From positions 20,295,647 through 20,359,646 of the forward strand of contig NC_092357.1 of NCBI RefSeq assembly GCF_963676685.1: a DNA stretch of 64,000 nt. The letters run 5' to 3'. This DNA comes from Mytilus edulis. Lineage: Eukaryota; Mollusca; Bivalvia; Mytilida; Mytilidae. A program made the translations under genes and the position numbers. Under the pieces are notes generated by a model. It was given only the letters and a program-made list of their open reading frames with translations, was not told where the DNA came from and did not search any database. Position 1 is the first letter of the stretch, and each line of letters begins with the position of its first letter. Below, in pieces: positions 37,801 through 49,500 of this stretch.

Positions 37801-40360
37801 TTGTGGTATAATAATACTGTTCAGAAAAAAAATAAACTTTTTTTCATGAAAAGAAGATGGTTTTATTTAGGATAAATGTTACACTTCTGGTTTTAATGTG
37901 TTTTCTTTTCAAGTTAAGACAATTCAGAATACCTGTGAATACAATTAAACTTCAATACACAGAATACTAATTTGTTTACTCACTTAATTTTATTTTAAAA
38001 GAATTATTACTTTTAAAATATACTTCATATTAAGGAAGATTCATTTAACTTGCAGGTGTTTGATAGACTTCAGATGGTTGGTGTATGCCTAAGTTATGAA
38101 AGAAGCCTACAAATTGTAGAGATGATTGGAGGCCATTTCAATGATAAGGTAGTGCAGCTGGTAAAGGACAACACTCGTTTCCGAATTATTGGTGACAACA
38201 TCAATTGGACTGTTGGTGTTCATGACCAACGAATTAACAACAAACAGAAAATGATGCATGCTTTTGGTTCAGCAGTGATAGTACAAAACCTGACCTTCAC
38301 CAATCTAGACAGAGTTGTACCACAACAGCTTTATAGTCAAACACCAGTTCAAAACTTCATACCATCAGAGGATGATTACAACCTTATAACAACTGACTAC
38401 ATCATTCTAATGTCAAGGGTTGTTTTTGAACACATTCCATACTTCAAAACATTTTCAGATATTGTTCCAATTAACATCAACACACCATGTAGTCCTAATT
38501 TGAAAAAAAAGTCAGAAGTCATACCATTACCTGTTCTGTTCAAAAACGAGCAATACTATCAAGATGTCGTAGGGATACTTGACTTCTATGAGAAATGTTT
38601 AAAAGATGCGCATGATAAAGCAGGAAAACAACTCCATAATCAGACATATCAGATAGGAGGAGACCAGCTGACACGAGAGAGATTCTCAGGAGCAAAGTCA
38701 CTCAGAGCACACCATCTTAATCCTAGTGACAAATTCAGCCACTTGAGTCCAATAACTTTTGAACTTTTCCACATGTTGATGTCCTACCTCAAAATGTCAT
38801 TGAACCTCACATACAAACAAGAAAGTGGTCAGGATATTGGAACCTTAAAATCACTCCAAGATAGACTTTCCAGAAAAAATATTGGTGACAATGTGAATGA
38901 TCACTATGAAGCAAATAAAGACTTTTTTATTTCTGTTACTGACATGTACATTGTGGAGTGTTTCTTGGAGTTTTTTGGTATGGAAGATAAATATTCAACG
39001 CCAACTAAACATGTGCCACCAACCTTTAACACAAATGATGAAATGAAGGAATGGTATTTCAGTACTGTGGAGATGATAGTCAAACAACATGTTTTCCTCC
39101 AAACTATAACCACAGGTGCAAAACAACAAATGCTGGAAGGTATATATATTTATATATATACGTGTGTGTGAGCATGAAACATTAAATGAACTGAGTTCAC
39201 TAACCATCATTATAAAATACTAGGATAAAAGCAACTATTTGTCCAAATACACTTGATGTGTACATTACAATTCACCTTGGTCAAATTAAACATATATATA
39301 CTGAATCCTTGATCAGACACACTGACACAAAAAGCAGGTTTAGACAGGCAGCAAGGGTTATATAAATTGGGCGTAAGATTTTAATTTTTACTATAGATGT
39401 TTCAATTAACACTGATCAAACTATAAACTAACTTTCAGCATGAATAAGTAAGAAAACAGATTTGTTTTTTTGATTAATGAATTATGACAGAATTCTAAAC
39501 TTCAAAATCTGTTCTCATTGTGATTATATACATGATTGGATAGTAATTTTTTTTTCAAATTTGATTGTGATATTGATTTAAAAAATATATCTAATTTTGA
39601 AAACTAATTCTTTACAGTTGATGGTCAAGTATTCCGGTTAGTTTTGGCGAATGGGAAAACCATCACACTAATGAAGAAAACAATATCAAAGTCAAAGAAA
39701 GGTGATCAGATTAGTAATTATGGAAATCAAATACTCCAACTAGGATTGTTATTTAAAGACTTGATAGATATGATACATATGCCAGAAAGAGTAAGAGGGA
39801 TACGTTTGTTGAAACTTGCAATGATGTATTTTAAAATCTATAATAATCTATCTAAGTATGCCTTAGAAATACTCAGACTCCTGGTACATCAGTTATGTAC
39901 TTTTAATTTGTCTGAGAAAGGCTCCAATGAGGAGTTCTACGCCATGTTTGTGAATACAGGAGGAAAATTTGAAACACATATACCTGCTGATCGAAGAATG
40001 GAGTACCTTGTCAAAGAAGTGAAACAACATGTTAAGCATATGTACTCCAACAAAACAGAAGAGAATATTTCAAACCGTACCAGGGCAATATCTGGAATTC
40101 GTGAAATTTCAGTGAATTTTGACCAACAGTCAGGGGTAATTATACGCTCAAAAAAACATTCCGACAAATCATCTAAGGAAGATGAACTGGCTATTTTATC
40201 AGATTTACGAGATATTAGACCATTTCATTGTCAACCTGGTAGGAAACATTCATGTTTTGGAGAAATGTCATCATCTGTTGTTCAAAACCTTGATGTGGAC
40301 CATTATCACAATTGGATCAATACCAGAAAAGTTAAATTTGCTTTGGAAAATGGGAACTAA
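31465..40360 (+). CDS. DUF6589-family protein, four coding exons
   Basis: Predicted coding exons are 31,465-31,888, 33,693-34,552, 38,056-39,139 and 39,618-40,360. The phases (1, 0, 1) join without a stop and give about 1,036 residues. The N-terminus has a C..CG pair and a distant VC.....KV...HK...FY..CQ stretch, loosely like a ZAD zinc-associated domain but lacking the second cysteine pair. A Ser/Thr-rich linker follows. From about residue 440 it matches DUF6589 as I remember it: IIGDNINW, GGDQLTRERFSGAKSLRA, PITFELFHMLMSYLK, a DFF.S....Y.VE..LEFFGM block, and C-terminal RRMEYLVKEVKQHVKHMYSN with an acidic-helix tail. The conserved D residues might be catalytic, but that is inference. DUF6589 has no established function; in my recollection it tends to accompany transposon genes. 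The facing helicase gene supports this. The first exon opens after a possible acceptor (TTTTTATAG, 31,443), so a 5' untranslated exon may lie upstream. It appears intact. Confidence 0.8.
31918..32022 (+). repeat. 100-bp block shared with a RecQ-gene intron
   Basis: ACCTGGCAACAATGAGTTGG, GTGGTGCCCAATGA, CAGATAATACAGATTCTT and CTGGGGGACCAGGAACC in this order are also found, inverted, at 46,737-46,843. Both copies lie in introns on the sense strand of their host gene. Confidence 0.85.
32023..33692 (+). other. Intron 1 of the DUF6589 gene
   Basis: Non-coding. Besides the 100-bp block near its start, 33,000-33,175 carries a mussel repeat (GGCCATACCTTGACCTATTA, TGTTATTTGGATGGAGAATT). About 33,180-33,500 carries a second one (GGTGCTCC, TAATGGTCAACCACCTCGTG). 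It ends in the pyrimidine-rich acceptor TTTTTATTATAG. Confidence 0.6.
33693..34552 (+). CDS. DUF6589 gene, exon 2 (Ser/Thr-rich and helical part)
   Basis: Starts AT ACA GAA after TATTATAG, completing a GAT codon with exon 1. It encodes a Ser/Thr/Ala-rich stretch of about 60 residues, a basic linker (KSKGKEDKQRS), then predicted helices with MSILKTKNKREVIKHLL and FNWNEI-like segments that precede the DUF6589 core. It ends DQK before GTAAATAAA, phase 0. Confidence 0.7.
36143..36588. mobile_element. 436-bp foldback with TAGAA target duplication
   Basis: TAGAA at 36,143-36,147 and 36,584-36,588 flank CAGGTTGGGAACAACCC...GGGTTGTCCCCAACCTG. The arms extend about 95 bases inward (TGGGGAACTGTTCCCCAAAT, GAGTAACAATCCCTCATTTG). 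CAG-initiated ends and a 5-bp duplication match the hAT element at 24,129-25,468. Non-coding, hence a MITE. Confidence 0.8.
36782..36862. repeat. 81-bp hairpin-forming element
   Basis: CACTTGTTTCTATCCATAGG plus AAGGTCGA (36,782-36,809) pairs with TCGACCTTCCTATGGATAAA plus AACAAGTG (36,835-36,862), leaving a 25-base loop. Confidence 0.8.
38056..39139 (+). CDS. DUF6589 gene, exon 3 (core of the domain)
   Basis: Opens VFDRLQMVGVCLSYER after the acceptor TTAACTTGCAG in phase 0. It holds the GDNINW motif (about residue 474 of the whole protein), a cysteine-poor middle, then GGDQLTRERFSGAKSLRA and the PITFELFH helix. It closes with the FFGM and VKQHVF segments. It ends GAA G before GTATATATA, phase 1. 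No frame defects. Confidence 0.85.
39618..40360 (+). CDS. DUF6589 gene, exon 4 (C-terminal part)
   Basis: Begins TT GAT GGT after ATTCTTTACAG and completes a GTT codon. It encodes DGQVFRLVLANGKT, a long helical middle, RRMEYLVKEVKQHVKHMYSN, an FDQQSGV block and a tail with DIRPFHCQPGRKHSCF and NWINTRK, then TAA at 40,358-40,360. This is the expected end of the family as I recall it. Confidence 0.85.
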
Positions 40361-41344
40361 ACATTGACATTATTAATAGTCTGTAATTTGCCAGGTCCAA
40401 TTTGTTTTTTTGTAACTTGTTTTCTTTGGATTGATCTGAAGATTGAAGATATTTCATCAGATTTTTGTAGATTGTTGTTATGATGTATTTGATAATTACA
40501 CGATTTTCCCTGGTTGGATGAAGGGTTTGACACCTTCAAACTAGTTAAACCCAACCATAGTCTGTTGTTGTTGGTTGATCTAATATTTGTTTTTTTTAAT
40601 TTTTTTTATATGAGCACTTAGTTTTCTAAAAAAAATATCTCACTTTTTTCAAGTGGGACCTTTTATAGCTGACTATAGGTTTATCTCATTGATAAAGGCT
40701 ATACTTATTTGATTGCCTATGATTGCTTACATTTAATTCTTTTGAACTTTGGTCATGAGAGTTGTCTCATTGGCAATCTTACCACATCTCCATATTTTTA
40801 TGACAGTTCTTCTTAATTAAAACTACTATATAGCTTTTATCCAATCAATCATTTTTTCTTCAAATATATTCCATCTTTGGTTTGTATTGATATTTGATAT
40901 GTAAAGGTCATAAAGTTTTTTTTTTAAACCTGGTTGATGGTAAACGTAAAATCAAAAGAACTAACATACAATATGCATATAGCTTTTTATATACTACAAA
41001 TATTTTCAACTTTTTAACTAGTTACTTGAAACATTTTTTACCTATTATAAAGAAAATGCACGATTACTTACACTGTTTTCTTTAGTTTAAAAATCTACAT
41101 TTACCATATACAATGTAGAGAATATTGGACATTTTCTTTGCTGTTTCATATGATAGACCAGCAATAATTACTCTAGTTTGGAAATAAAATATTCACCTTT
41201 TTTTTTTAGATATTAGCAAAGGCAAAAATGATTATTCAAAATTATTTTTTTTGTCAAAATAATTCACAAATTAAAATAGTGGAAAGATACAGACTGTCAG
41301 ATATTTACAGTATTTTACCGGTAGTTATTGTATTTATTTGTTAT
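40361..41344. other. Intergenic, between convergent genes
   Basis: Contains a decayed mussel repeat (40,540-40,800, with GAGAGTTGTCTCATTGGCAA) and otherwise nothing recognised. It provides the 3' flank of the DUF6589 gene; no clear polyadenylation site was chosen. Confidence 0.5.
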
Positions 41345-42720
41345 TGAAATTTAAAAAATGCCACAGATGATCTCTTTAATAAAGCTCTACAAGTCTTTTT
41401 CTCCGTTAAAAGTATATAATTGTAATTTCTGTGAGGTACCCTTGAAAACCTGTCTTAAGGTGGTACCCAACACTTTCACTAAAATTAATTTGGTTCGTTT
41501 AATTTTCATAAAATTTCGTCAAAGTATTTACTTTGAGACTTTGATAAATATATAAAAAAAAAATTTTTTTTGAACCAACCGTTTTGTCAGAAAAAATACA
41601 CTGGTTATATAGCAATTTGACAAACTTCAATTTTGATCATTGAGAAGCTAAATATTCCTTTTACAACACAACGTAATTAAAACGTTTAGCTGATTTTACA
41701 GAGTTATCTCCCTGTAGTGTTAGGTACCACCTTAAACTTTTTGAAAGTCTGATTAAACCTTTTTTCACATATGGTAGTGAAATGTGGTTATTTGATCATT
41801 ACATAAATTTGAATAATTTTGACAATCTACCAACTGATAGAATACAACAAAAGATGTGGGAATATATTCTGAGGGTCAAAACATAGTCATCAAATATGTC
41901 TAGTAGACTTGAATGTAACAGGAATCCAATGTTGTTTATTAATTTTGTTTAATGTATAGTTATCATAAAACAATACTTAAAATAAATATAGCTAGAATAT
42001 TATATAGTGCATTTAATGCAGGTCAATAATTATCTCATGAAAACTTAAAATGCTGGTTTTCTACACTGAATAAAATGTTAAAGTACTTAAACTTAATACA
42101 AAAAAATTGACAATAAAAACTCTTATAAGATAATATAATCAGCAATCTGTCTTACAACCACAAATAATCATATCTGGAGCTGTGGACAGAAACCTGGTGT
42201 TTTTTAGTAATATTTTTGTTTCAAATTTTGTTCCCAGTACTATCTTCAAACCAATCTTTTCAAAAATATGAAAAGTAAAATTACACAACTACATGTATGT
42301 GCTCAGTTTTTAAATTTTAAAATGGGAAGATACAATAAACCCAAAATTCCAAGATAACTACGTTTTTGCAAATTTTTCACTCAGTACAGACTGAAGAAGA
42401 TTTATAAAAATCTTGTGATGAATATAAAGTGTTTAAAGGTACCAGATTATATTATAAAATATAAGGCACATTGTTTACCAATCTTATGGCTTAAATTTAA
42501 AAGATTCATGAAATAATCATTTTTCTAAACTTTTTTTTATCATTTTCTAAAGTTTTAAATCCACAAAATATTACTGAATGTACATGTAATCATTTATTCA
42601 AATTTGTCAGAGATGCATTAGACATAGGAAACAATTCATAAAAGGAGGGTTACAATTGTATAACATGTGAAACATTGAAATTTTGTTTTGTATGATATCA
42701 TACATGTATGATATTTAATG
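41345..42720 (+). pseudogene. LINE reverse-transcriptase fragment split by a MITE
   Basis: Left of a MITE at 41,455-41,735 the translation reads VPLKTCL; right of it LFESLIKPFFTYGSEMWLFD. Taken together they match the KTCLKLFD.LVKPI..YGSE.W segment near the C-terminus of many animal non-LTR reverse transcriptases. Downstream pieces up to about 42,700 (KMWEYILRV, KPKIPR, CQRCIRHRKQ) fit the same protein's tail but contain many stops and shifts. It is a dead copy on the + strand lying between the two main genes. Confidence 0.6.
41455..41735. mobile_element. TTAA-flanked MITE with GGTGGTACC ends
   Basis: TTAA (41,455-41,458 and 41,732-41,735) flanks GGTGGTACCCAACACT and its inverted partner AGTGTTAGGTACCACC. 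The 273-bp body is non-coding. The flanks read continuously as LINE coding sequence when one TTAA is kept, which supports TTAA as the true target duplication. Confidence 0.9.
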
Positions 42721-43032
42721 GAGAATACTTATGTTATATTACTTATCTAATCTGAATCTGAAAATTTGGAGTTATCTCCAATTGTTTTGACCAACTTTTT
42801 GTGAATGAAGTATTAGTGGTACATTTTATTTCTAACAGTGAAACATTTTAATTGAAAGGTGGCAAATTAGGTGTTCTTCAACTTAATTGTTTGTTTACTT
42901 CTGAAAATCATAACAAGATAGGCCCATTTTCTTGTATTTTTTTTTATAAAAATTTGTTTAAACACTGAAATAGCCCAGTCAATCCATTTTAACTTTCGAC
43001 TATTAATATGCAGTTTTAAATTGTGTTAAGAT
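42721..43032. other. 3' flank of the RecQ-type gene
   Basis: AT-rich, no gene seen. Confidence 0.5.
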
Positions 43033-43571
43033 TTAATTTAATGTTTGTACAATGAGTAAAATGTTACTCAAATAATGCTGCTTTAGGTGAACATAAGGAA
43101 ATAAGCCCTGGATGTCCTCTTCACATTTAATGTCTTTGTAGTTCAAAACAATTTTGTCAAACAAAGTTTGGGTCAATCCTGTCACAAGTTGTTGGTTTAA
43201 CATGTTTATTTGATCATTTTCGGCATTAAAATAAGATTCTAGCATTTCCTTTAATTGTGTAGAATCAGGTTCATCAGCACATTGACAATTATCTATCACC
43301 TCACACTTTTCCACTTCACTTACAAGACAATGATCACATTCACACTCTTTTTCACATACATCACAGCAGTTATGCTTAAGTATTGAATCTAAATCAACCT
43401 TTGTCTCAAAATACTGGCTTAGAAACTTTCTTCTGCATGTTTTTAGGAGGCAGAATTCTCTCACTTCTGGTTGTACAATGGTGTTGGTGGCAATATCACT
43501 CATATTGTAATGCATATATGCACTGCTTTGTCGACCATCTCTACCAGCTGTACCAATTTCTTGTAGATAAC
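43033..43571 (-). CDS. RecQ gene, exon 4 (motif VI and zinc-binding region)
   Basis: After the acceptor TTACTCGTTTAG (- strand) it encodes YLQEIGTAGRDGRQSS, MHYNMSDIATN, a CLLKTCRRKFLSQYF helix and HNCCDVC, matching the four-cysteine zinc module that follows the helicase core in RecQ proteins. A Cys/Glu-rich linker (CEKECECDHC) and a helical C-terminus follow, ending VQTLN and TAA. The first arginine of the GRAGRDG motif is T here. Confidence 0.85.
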
Positions 43572-46500
43572 CTAAACGAGTAAACAATAATTGTTTTTGT
43601 TAAATCATTTCCTTTCATTTTTCAAATTTTTGGTTCTGACATTCATGAAAAAAACGAAACAATATTACATATTTCAAATCTTAGAACTGCAATTTTTTTC
43701 TAAGAACTAGGGGTTCAATTAGTCATAGTGAAATGTTTTTTTTTCATTTTCTGTTAAAGTCTCATGTTTTTTTGCATGTTGGTGTATCAGCATATGAAAA
43801 TGTGACCAACATACAGCATTGGCTTTTGATCTCAAGGTATAAATATGGATTTTTGTATTGTAAATACTTGTGACCTATGACTTTTCATCTTTTTTTACAA
43901 AGTGTTATGATATTTGGAATATCACAAAAGGATGAAGTGTATGCTTTTTAGGCGTCTATGTATATATATATATATATATAGTTACAATTATTGGCCTTTC
44001 ACTTGTTGTAAAATATGAAAGTCTTTGTGAAAATTAATTAATATATGCATAATCCAGAACTTTTCTATTTAGATAAATATATTTATATTTATAAATATGC
44101 AATTGTGTAATATATATGTATTAGACCGCAGTCAAATTTTTTAAGGTGCTTATGATCCAATTCTTGCAATTTAAATATTATAAACTGTTAACATAAATAG
44201 TCAGTTTTATGTTTCCATATGTAGATGGGAGATAACTACCCTTATATTTTATCAGTTGAGTCTGCTTTTTATGCAGCTCTGAACACCATGGTTCTGTTGG
44301 TATTAATAGACACAGTCTAAAGGGGAATAATCCTTACATATGATACTGATTGTCTCCCATATCAATTATGTATTCAGTGTTTTATAATGTTGTATTTTAT
44401 TATATTATTATTTCATTGTTATCATATTGTATGAAATTTTGAAACCCTAATAACCTTTAGTGTAATACGTTATATAGCCTTAATACTTGCATTCCAAAGA
44501 ACTTGGTGGTCCAATGTGGCAAACCCTTTCCACATCTGGGGCATCAGTGCCCATACCATAAGCTTGAGTGGCAAAAAGCAACTTTATGGATCCATGTGTG
44601 TCTGCCATGTTCTGTGCTATATTTTTTTTCATCTAGAATTATACAATTTATTTCAAATGCAAATGATTTATAATGATTTCATTTTTCTTTATACATGTAA
44701 AATACTGTTTCATTCAATTCGTTGTTTATTGTTTAATACTAATGAAATATGTTGAATAAAGTGGACATGGACATTAATGTTCTGTAACAATTAAACTGGT
44801 TTTTTTTTGCATCCATGTACAAAGATGAATAAGGGTTCTGTCCATGGCCAAATATTAAAATTAAATCAAAGTCAAAAGCACTAAATGCATGAGCGTTATG
44901 AGTATATGACCGCATTAAGTTAAAATGAAAATTCATAATATAAGTAGTAACCAATGGATGTCACTGTCATAATTTGTTGGACAATATTAGTGATGGGCAC
45001 ATCTAATTATTGGTTTATTTTTCAACTCTTAAAAAAAATATTTCTGAAATATGCTTATTTCTTGTAAACCATATTATGAAATTAAAAGAAAAATCTTCTA
45101 CCTTAAGAATGGAAGTATTATTTATTACAAAAATATGTACAAAAACATCAGACCAAAATGAAAATAGAAAAAATATTTGTACTCCTGTGGAGTCAGTATA
45201 CCAGATTTGAATCCATTCCTTTTTTTGAAAGTTTGCCTGGAGTTTGCTTGTTTATGTTTGATTTCTTAGTAGATTATAAAAGGAATGCTTTATTAATATT
45301 TAAAATAACCTCAAGATGCATGGAACTGTGACACTGCTGAAAGTATTTCATCGGTATTGTCTTCCAGGCGGGCTGCCTGTGACACCATGTCATAGCCTAC
45401 TCCACACCATTTCAGTTTTGAATAAACAATAGTTTTGGGAACATTCCAGATCTGACTACAAAGTTCCTCAATATATGGGTTTAACACATCTTGATATGAA
45501 CCTTCTGCTGTTGTTTTACCTCCAGTGAGAGGTAAACGTTTTTGAACTATAAGTTTGATGTTTGGTCTATCAACTGGACCTGATAGGGAAAACACATCTT
45601 TCATACAAAGTTGTTGTTGTATCTCTTTCCTCATTTTCGGTGTTGCTGTTGCTGTAAGTGCTAGGATTTTTGCCTGTGGCAATATTGCACGTAATTTTGA
45701 AATGTTTCTGAAATCTGGACGAAAATCGTGTCCCCATTGAACCACACAATGAGCCTCGTCTACTACTATGTGTGACACATTTTCCCAACTCTTCTGCTTA
45801 AAAATGGTGCAAACTTTTTTTTTTTAGAATTTGTTCAGGGTGGCCAAAAATGTACTCAAATTTACCATCCTTGAAATCTGCTGCCTCTGGTCCTGAAATA
45901 TAAAAATTAAACCTTTTTGGTACATAAACACCATTTATTTTTAGACTTTGATTAATAGTAAGATTAATATGTATTTACAGATTTAATGTAAAAATATTAT
46001 TAACAGTTTAATTCTTTAGAAACAGATGCATGATTGTAAGGTAATGTATTGCCCACAGGGTTCATTTGACATTGGTCTCATTTCATGTTTCTATTTCTAT
46101 AACTAGCTGCAATCAATATTCTTTATATGAAATGATTGTGAAGTGTACATGTATTTCCATCTTGGTTATCTGACATTAAAATTTTGGTTTATTTTATTTA
46201 GGGAATTTTATGACTGTAACATTTTTTCGGTCTATGAAGAAATGTTATAAAAAAGGTGCTGCACACTGAATAACCTGTATATGTGTTATACTAAAGTGTG
46301 CACCACATTTTTTATTGTTATTTGTCCATAATTTTATTCTAATTTTCATTTTAAACTGGAGTAAATCATGAAAAGGTTGATGACGTCACAGTCACATTTC
46401 AAAATTATGTCTACATGTATGAGCTGATAGACAAAACACTGTCAGCTAATCATAAGACTTGTTACATCCAAAATAAAATTTTGGTTTAATACTTGTAGTT

Positions 46501-49500
46501 AAATTTTTAATTTATGAATATCATTGCATAAAACATTTGGTTTGAAAAGCAGGAGAGACAGTTCAGCATGTGCAATCTTGTTTTAATAAATGATTGAAGA
46601 CAAGTATTTTAACATGAAATATAAAATTAAACTTATCAATTTTTAGTTTTTAAATTCTATATTATCTGTTGGATAATTCAAAGTGTTACCAAAGTAATTC
46701 ACACAAAAAGGTAATTGAAAGTATATAAAGCAATAAGCACATCAACGGTTCCTGGTCCCCCAGATTATATCAAGAATCTGTATTATCTGCCATAATGGCA
46801 GGGGTATCATTGGGCACCACCCAACTCATTGTTGCCAGGTTAAATGTGTCATCCAACAGTACTTGAACTTATTATACATAAGATGTAGTAAGAGGTCCAA
46901 TGAAGCAACTATCAATACAAGTCACTAGCCTATTTTAAAAGTATTGCAGAAACATTTTTCTGCACAGTGTAGCGAGGCTAAAAATAATAAACGAAGGAAT
47001 CATGCTTTCTGAGTGTTTCCCAGACCCTGTCTTAATCTGAAAGCTTGTGTTCTGTTTCAAAATTGTTTATATTTTGGACTCGAAGCAAAATGTATAGAAT
47101 CTGTGTAAGACTTTAGTTTTTAGGGACAACATCTAAAGAAAAATATTTAGGATAAAGCAAAAATGTAATTCACATAGTTCAGCATGTGGCCACTGGGTTT
47201 TTCTTTTTTTTGTGTGTGTGTGACTGTTTCAGCTTGCATAATTTTAATTTTTTATACCTGTAAATTACTAAAAAAAATTCAAATAAGTCAAGAGGGGGCT
47301 GAATATCATTGATATAACTATGTCAAGTAAGTTTTTATAACACATTTCAATTACAATTTGATGTAGCTCCTATAAACTTGGATACAATTTTTAGTAGTTG
47401 AAAAGTTGTAATTTTATATTAGCTGTATAATATAAAACTAAAAGGTATGCAAAAAAGAATACAGGATCAGGTGTTTAGTGTTTGTAAGCTCATGATTATG
47501 GGGTTGACCCTTTCAGGATAAGGGAATTCTTTTTTCAAAATTTCATGATTATGATTTGTTTTGATTTTGGACTTGCAGACATTTCAATTGTATCTAATTA
47601 ATATTTATTCTTTTTTAAATAAAAGATATGGGAATTTTTTGCAGATTTTTTTTTTAAAAAGATGAATATTATAAATAATCTGGTGCCCTCTCAAAGTATA
47701 AAACTATGAATAGCATTTATAAAATGGCTTAAAAGACCTGCTGAGTTATTTATTTTCAATAGTAAAACATTGCAAGTCAGATTAGTTTTTACAAATTACC
47801 ACAGAACAAACCATTTATTTTTATGATTTATCAAGGCAGCCCTAGGTTAGGGGAGGGGGATTCTGCCAACATGTTTAACTCAACACATTATATATGTATT
47901 TGCCTGTCCCAAGTCAGGAGCCTGTAATTCAGTGGTTGTCGTTTGTTTGTGTTACATATTAGATTTTCATTCATTTTTTTATACAAATAATGTAAGCCTG
48001 TTAGTTTTCTTGTTTTGATTAGTTTTACATTGTCATATAGGGGCCTTTTATAGGTGACTATGCAGTATGGGCTTTGCTCATTGTTGAAGGCTGTATAGAT
48101 CTCTTCACGGATCATTGATGGCTGACGCCGAAATGCATTGTGGGACAGTTTGCGTTGTTTACTTTAGCGCCATTTTGCCTAAAACTATGTCGCATAGGTG
48201 TGCAGTTTACGGATGCAATAATGATTACGATCAGCAGGACAGGTAATATAATAAAGCATGATATTTTAATTTCAAGTAATTAAATATTTAGAGATAGATT
48301 GAGTTGCAAATTACACTTAATTTCATTTAGAAATGAGAAGAAATTCAAGTGTGATTCGAGGTTGTGTTTTCTATAGATCTGAATAACTCTGGCTGATAGT
48401 TCTTTTTCGGTGGCTAGTTAAGGAATCACAGACTGAAAATTATTTTACAGATTCGTCAAAACTAACGTTTTTTTACTTATTTCAGTGTTTCTTTATATGT
48501 GTTACCGTGGACATGGTGGATCCCCATGTTTCTTCCTTAAAAATAAACTATATTTACATTTGTATCTAAAATTATTTGTCAATTTCTGAAAAATAAGAGG
48601 GCTTGGTCAGGGTACGAAGGTTCGATTCCTTCCCTAGGCTTTAATCAATATCAGCTGGTTGCAAAGAGGGCAGATTGCTTAGTGGCCCCACCCTGACTTA
48701 GCCTTCTTTTTTCAGGTTTTTGGTAATGCCCCATGTGAAAGAACATCTCGGTTCAAACGCATCAATAAAGCTACACAAATGTCCAAAAGAAGAATGGTAC
48801 AAAAAGTGGAGCAAATTACTTAACAGGGACAACTATGAAGTGAACAAAAATACACGAGTGTGTTCAAATCATTTTGAATATGGTCAGCCACGTGAGTTAG
48901 CACCACATCCCAAACTTCATATGAAAGGGTATGAAATAACAACTCCTAGACGACTTCTAATGAGAAACACTGAAGTGCATTCAAAACCTGTGGCTTCAAA
49001 AAGCAGGAAAAAACTTTCAGAACTTGTAGACTCGGAAAATGTTAGTCTGACAACAAATATATGTACGGATTCAAGTACATGTAATATATCTGATGATATA
49101 ATTGATGAGAATAAAATATCAAAAGAAAGTCTGAGTGCAGAAATACAATTCCTGAAAATCAAGCTGGCTGAAAAAGACCATCAGCTTTCCAGTGCAAAAG
49201 AAAAAATGAAGGATCTTGAAAAAAAAAATTCATTTGGTATAATCAGCATTAAACATTCGGATAATCTTATAAGGTTACATACAGGATTAGCGTCATATTC
49301 TTTATTTTGTTGGTTACTTGATGAAGTTAGTGTACCAGCTTCAAATATGAAGTATTACAAAGGTGAGGATTCTCATGAGACAACAGGTTACCAAGAAAAT
49401 AATGCTAAAAAGCCTGGACCAAAGCGCAAATTATCCTTAGAAGATGAACTGTTGATGACTCTAATGAAATTAAGGTTAAATTTGAACCAGGAATTTATGG

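Larger units (their letters stand above)
34553..38055 (+). other. Intron 2 of the DUF6589 gene
   Basis: Non-coding, 3.5 kb. It holds a CAGGTTGGG foldback (36,143-36,588), a small foldback (36,782-36,862), a C-run at 36,727-36,738 and a mussel-repeat fragment at about 37,530-37,660. Frames at 35,178-36,283 on the - strand show no family resemblance. Confidence 0.6.

Noticed and set aside
48602-48647. Functional tRNA gene
   Set aside because: Only the T-arm is convincing; acceptor stem, D-arm and anticodon arm cannot be placed.
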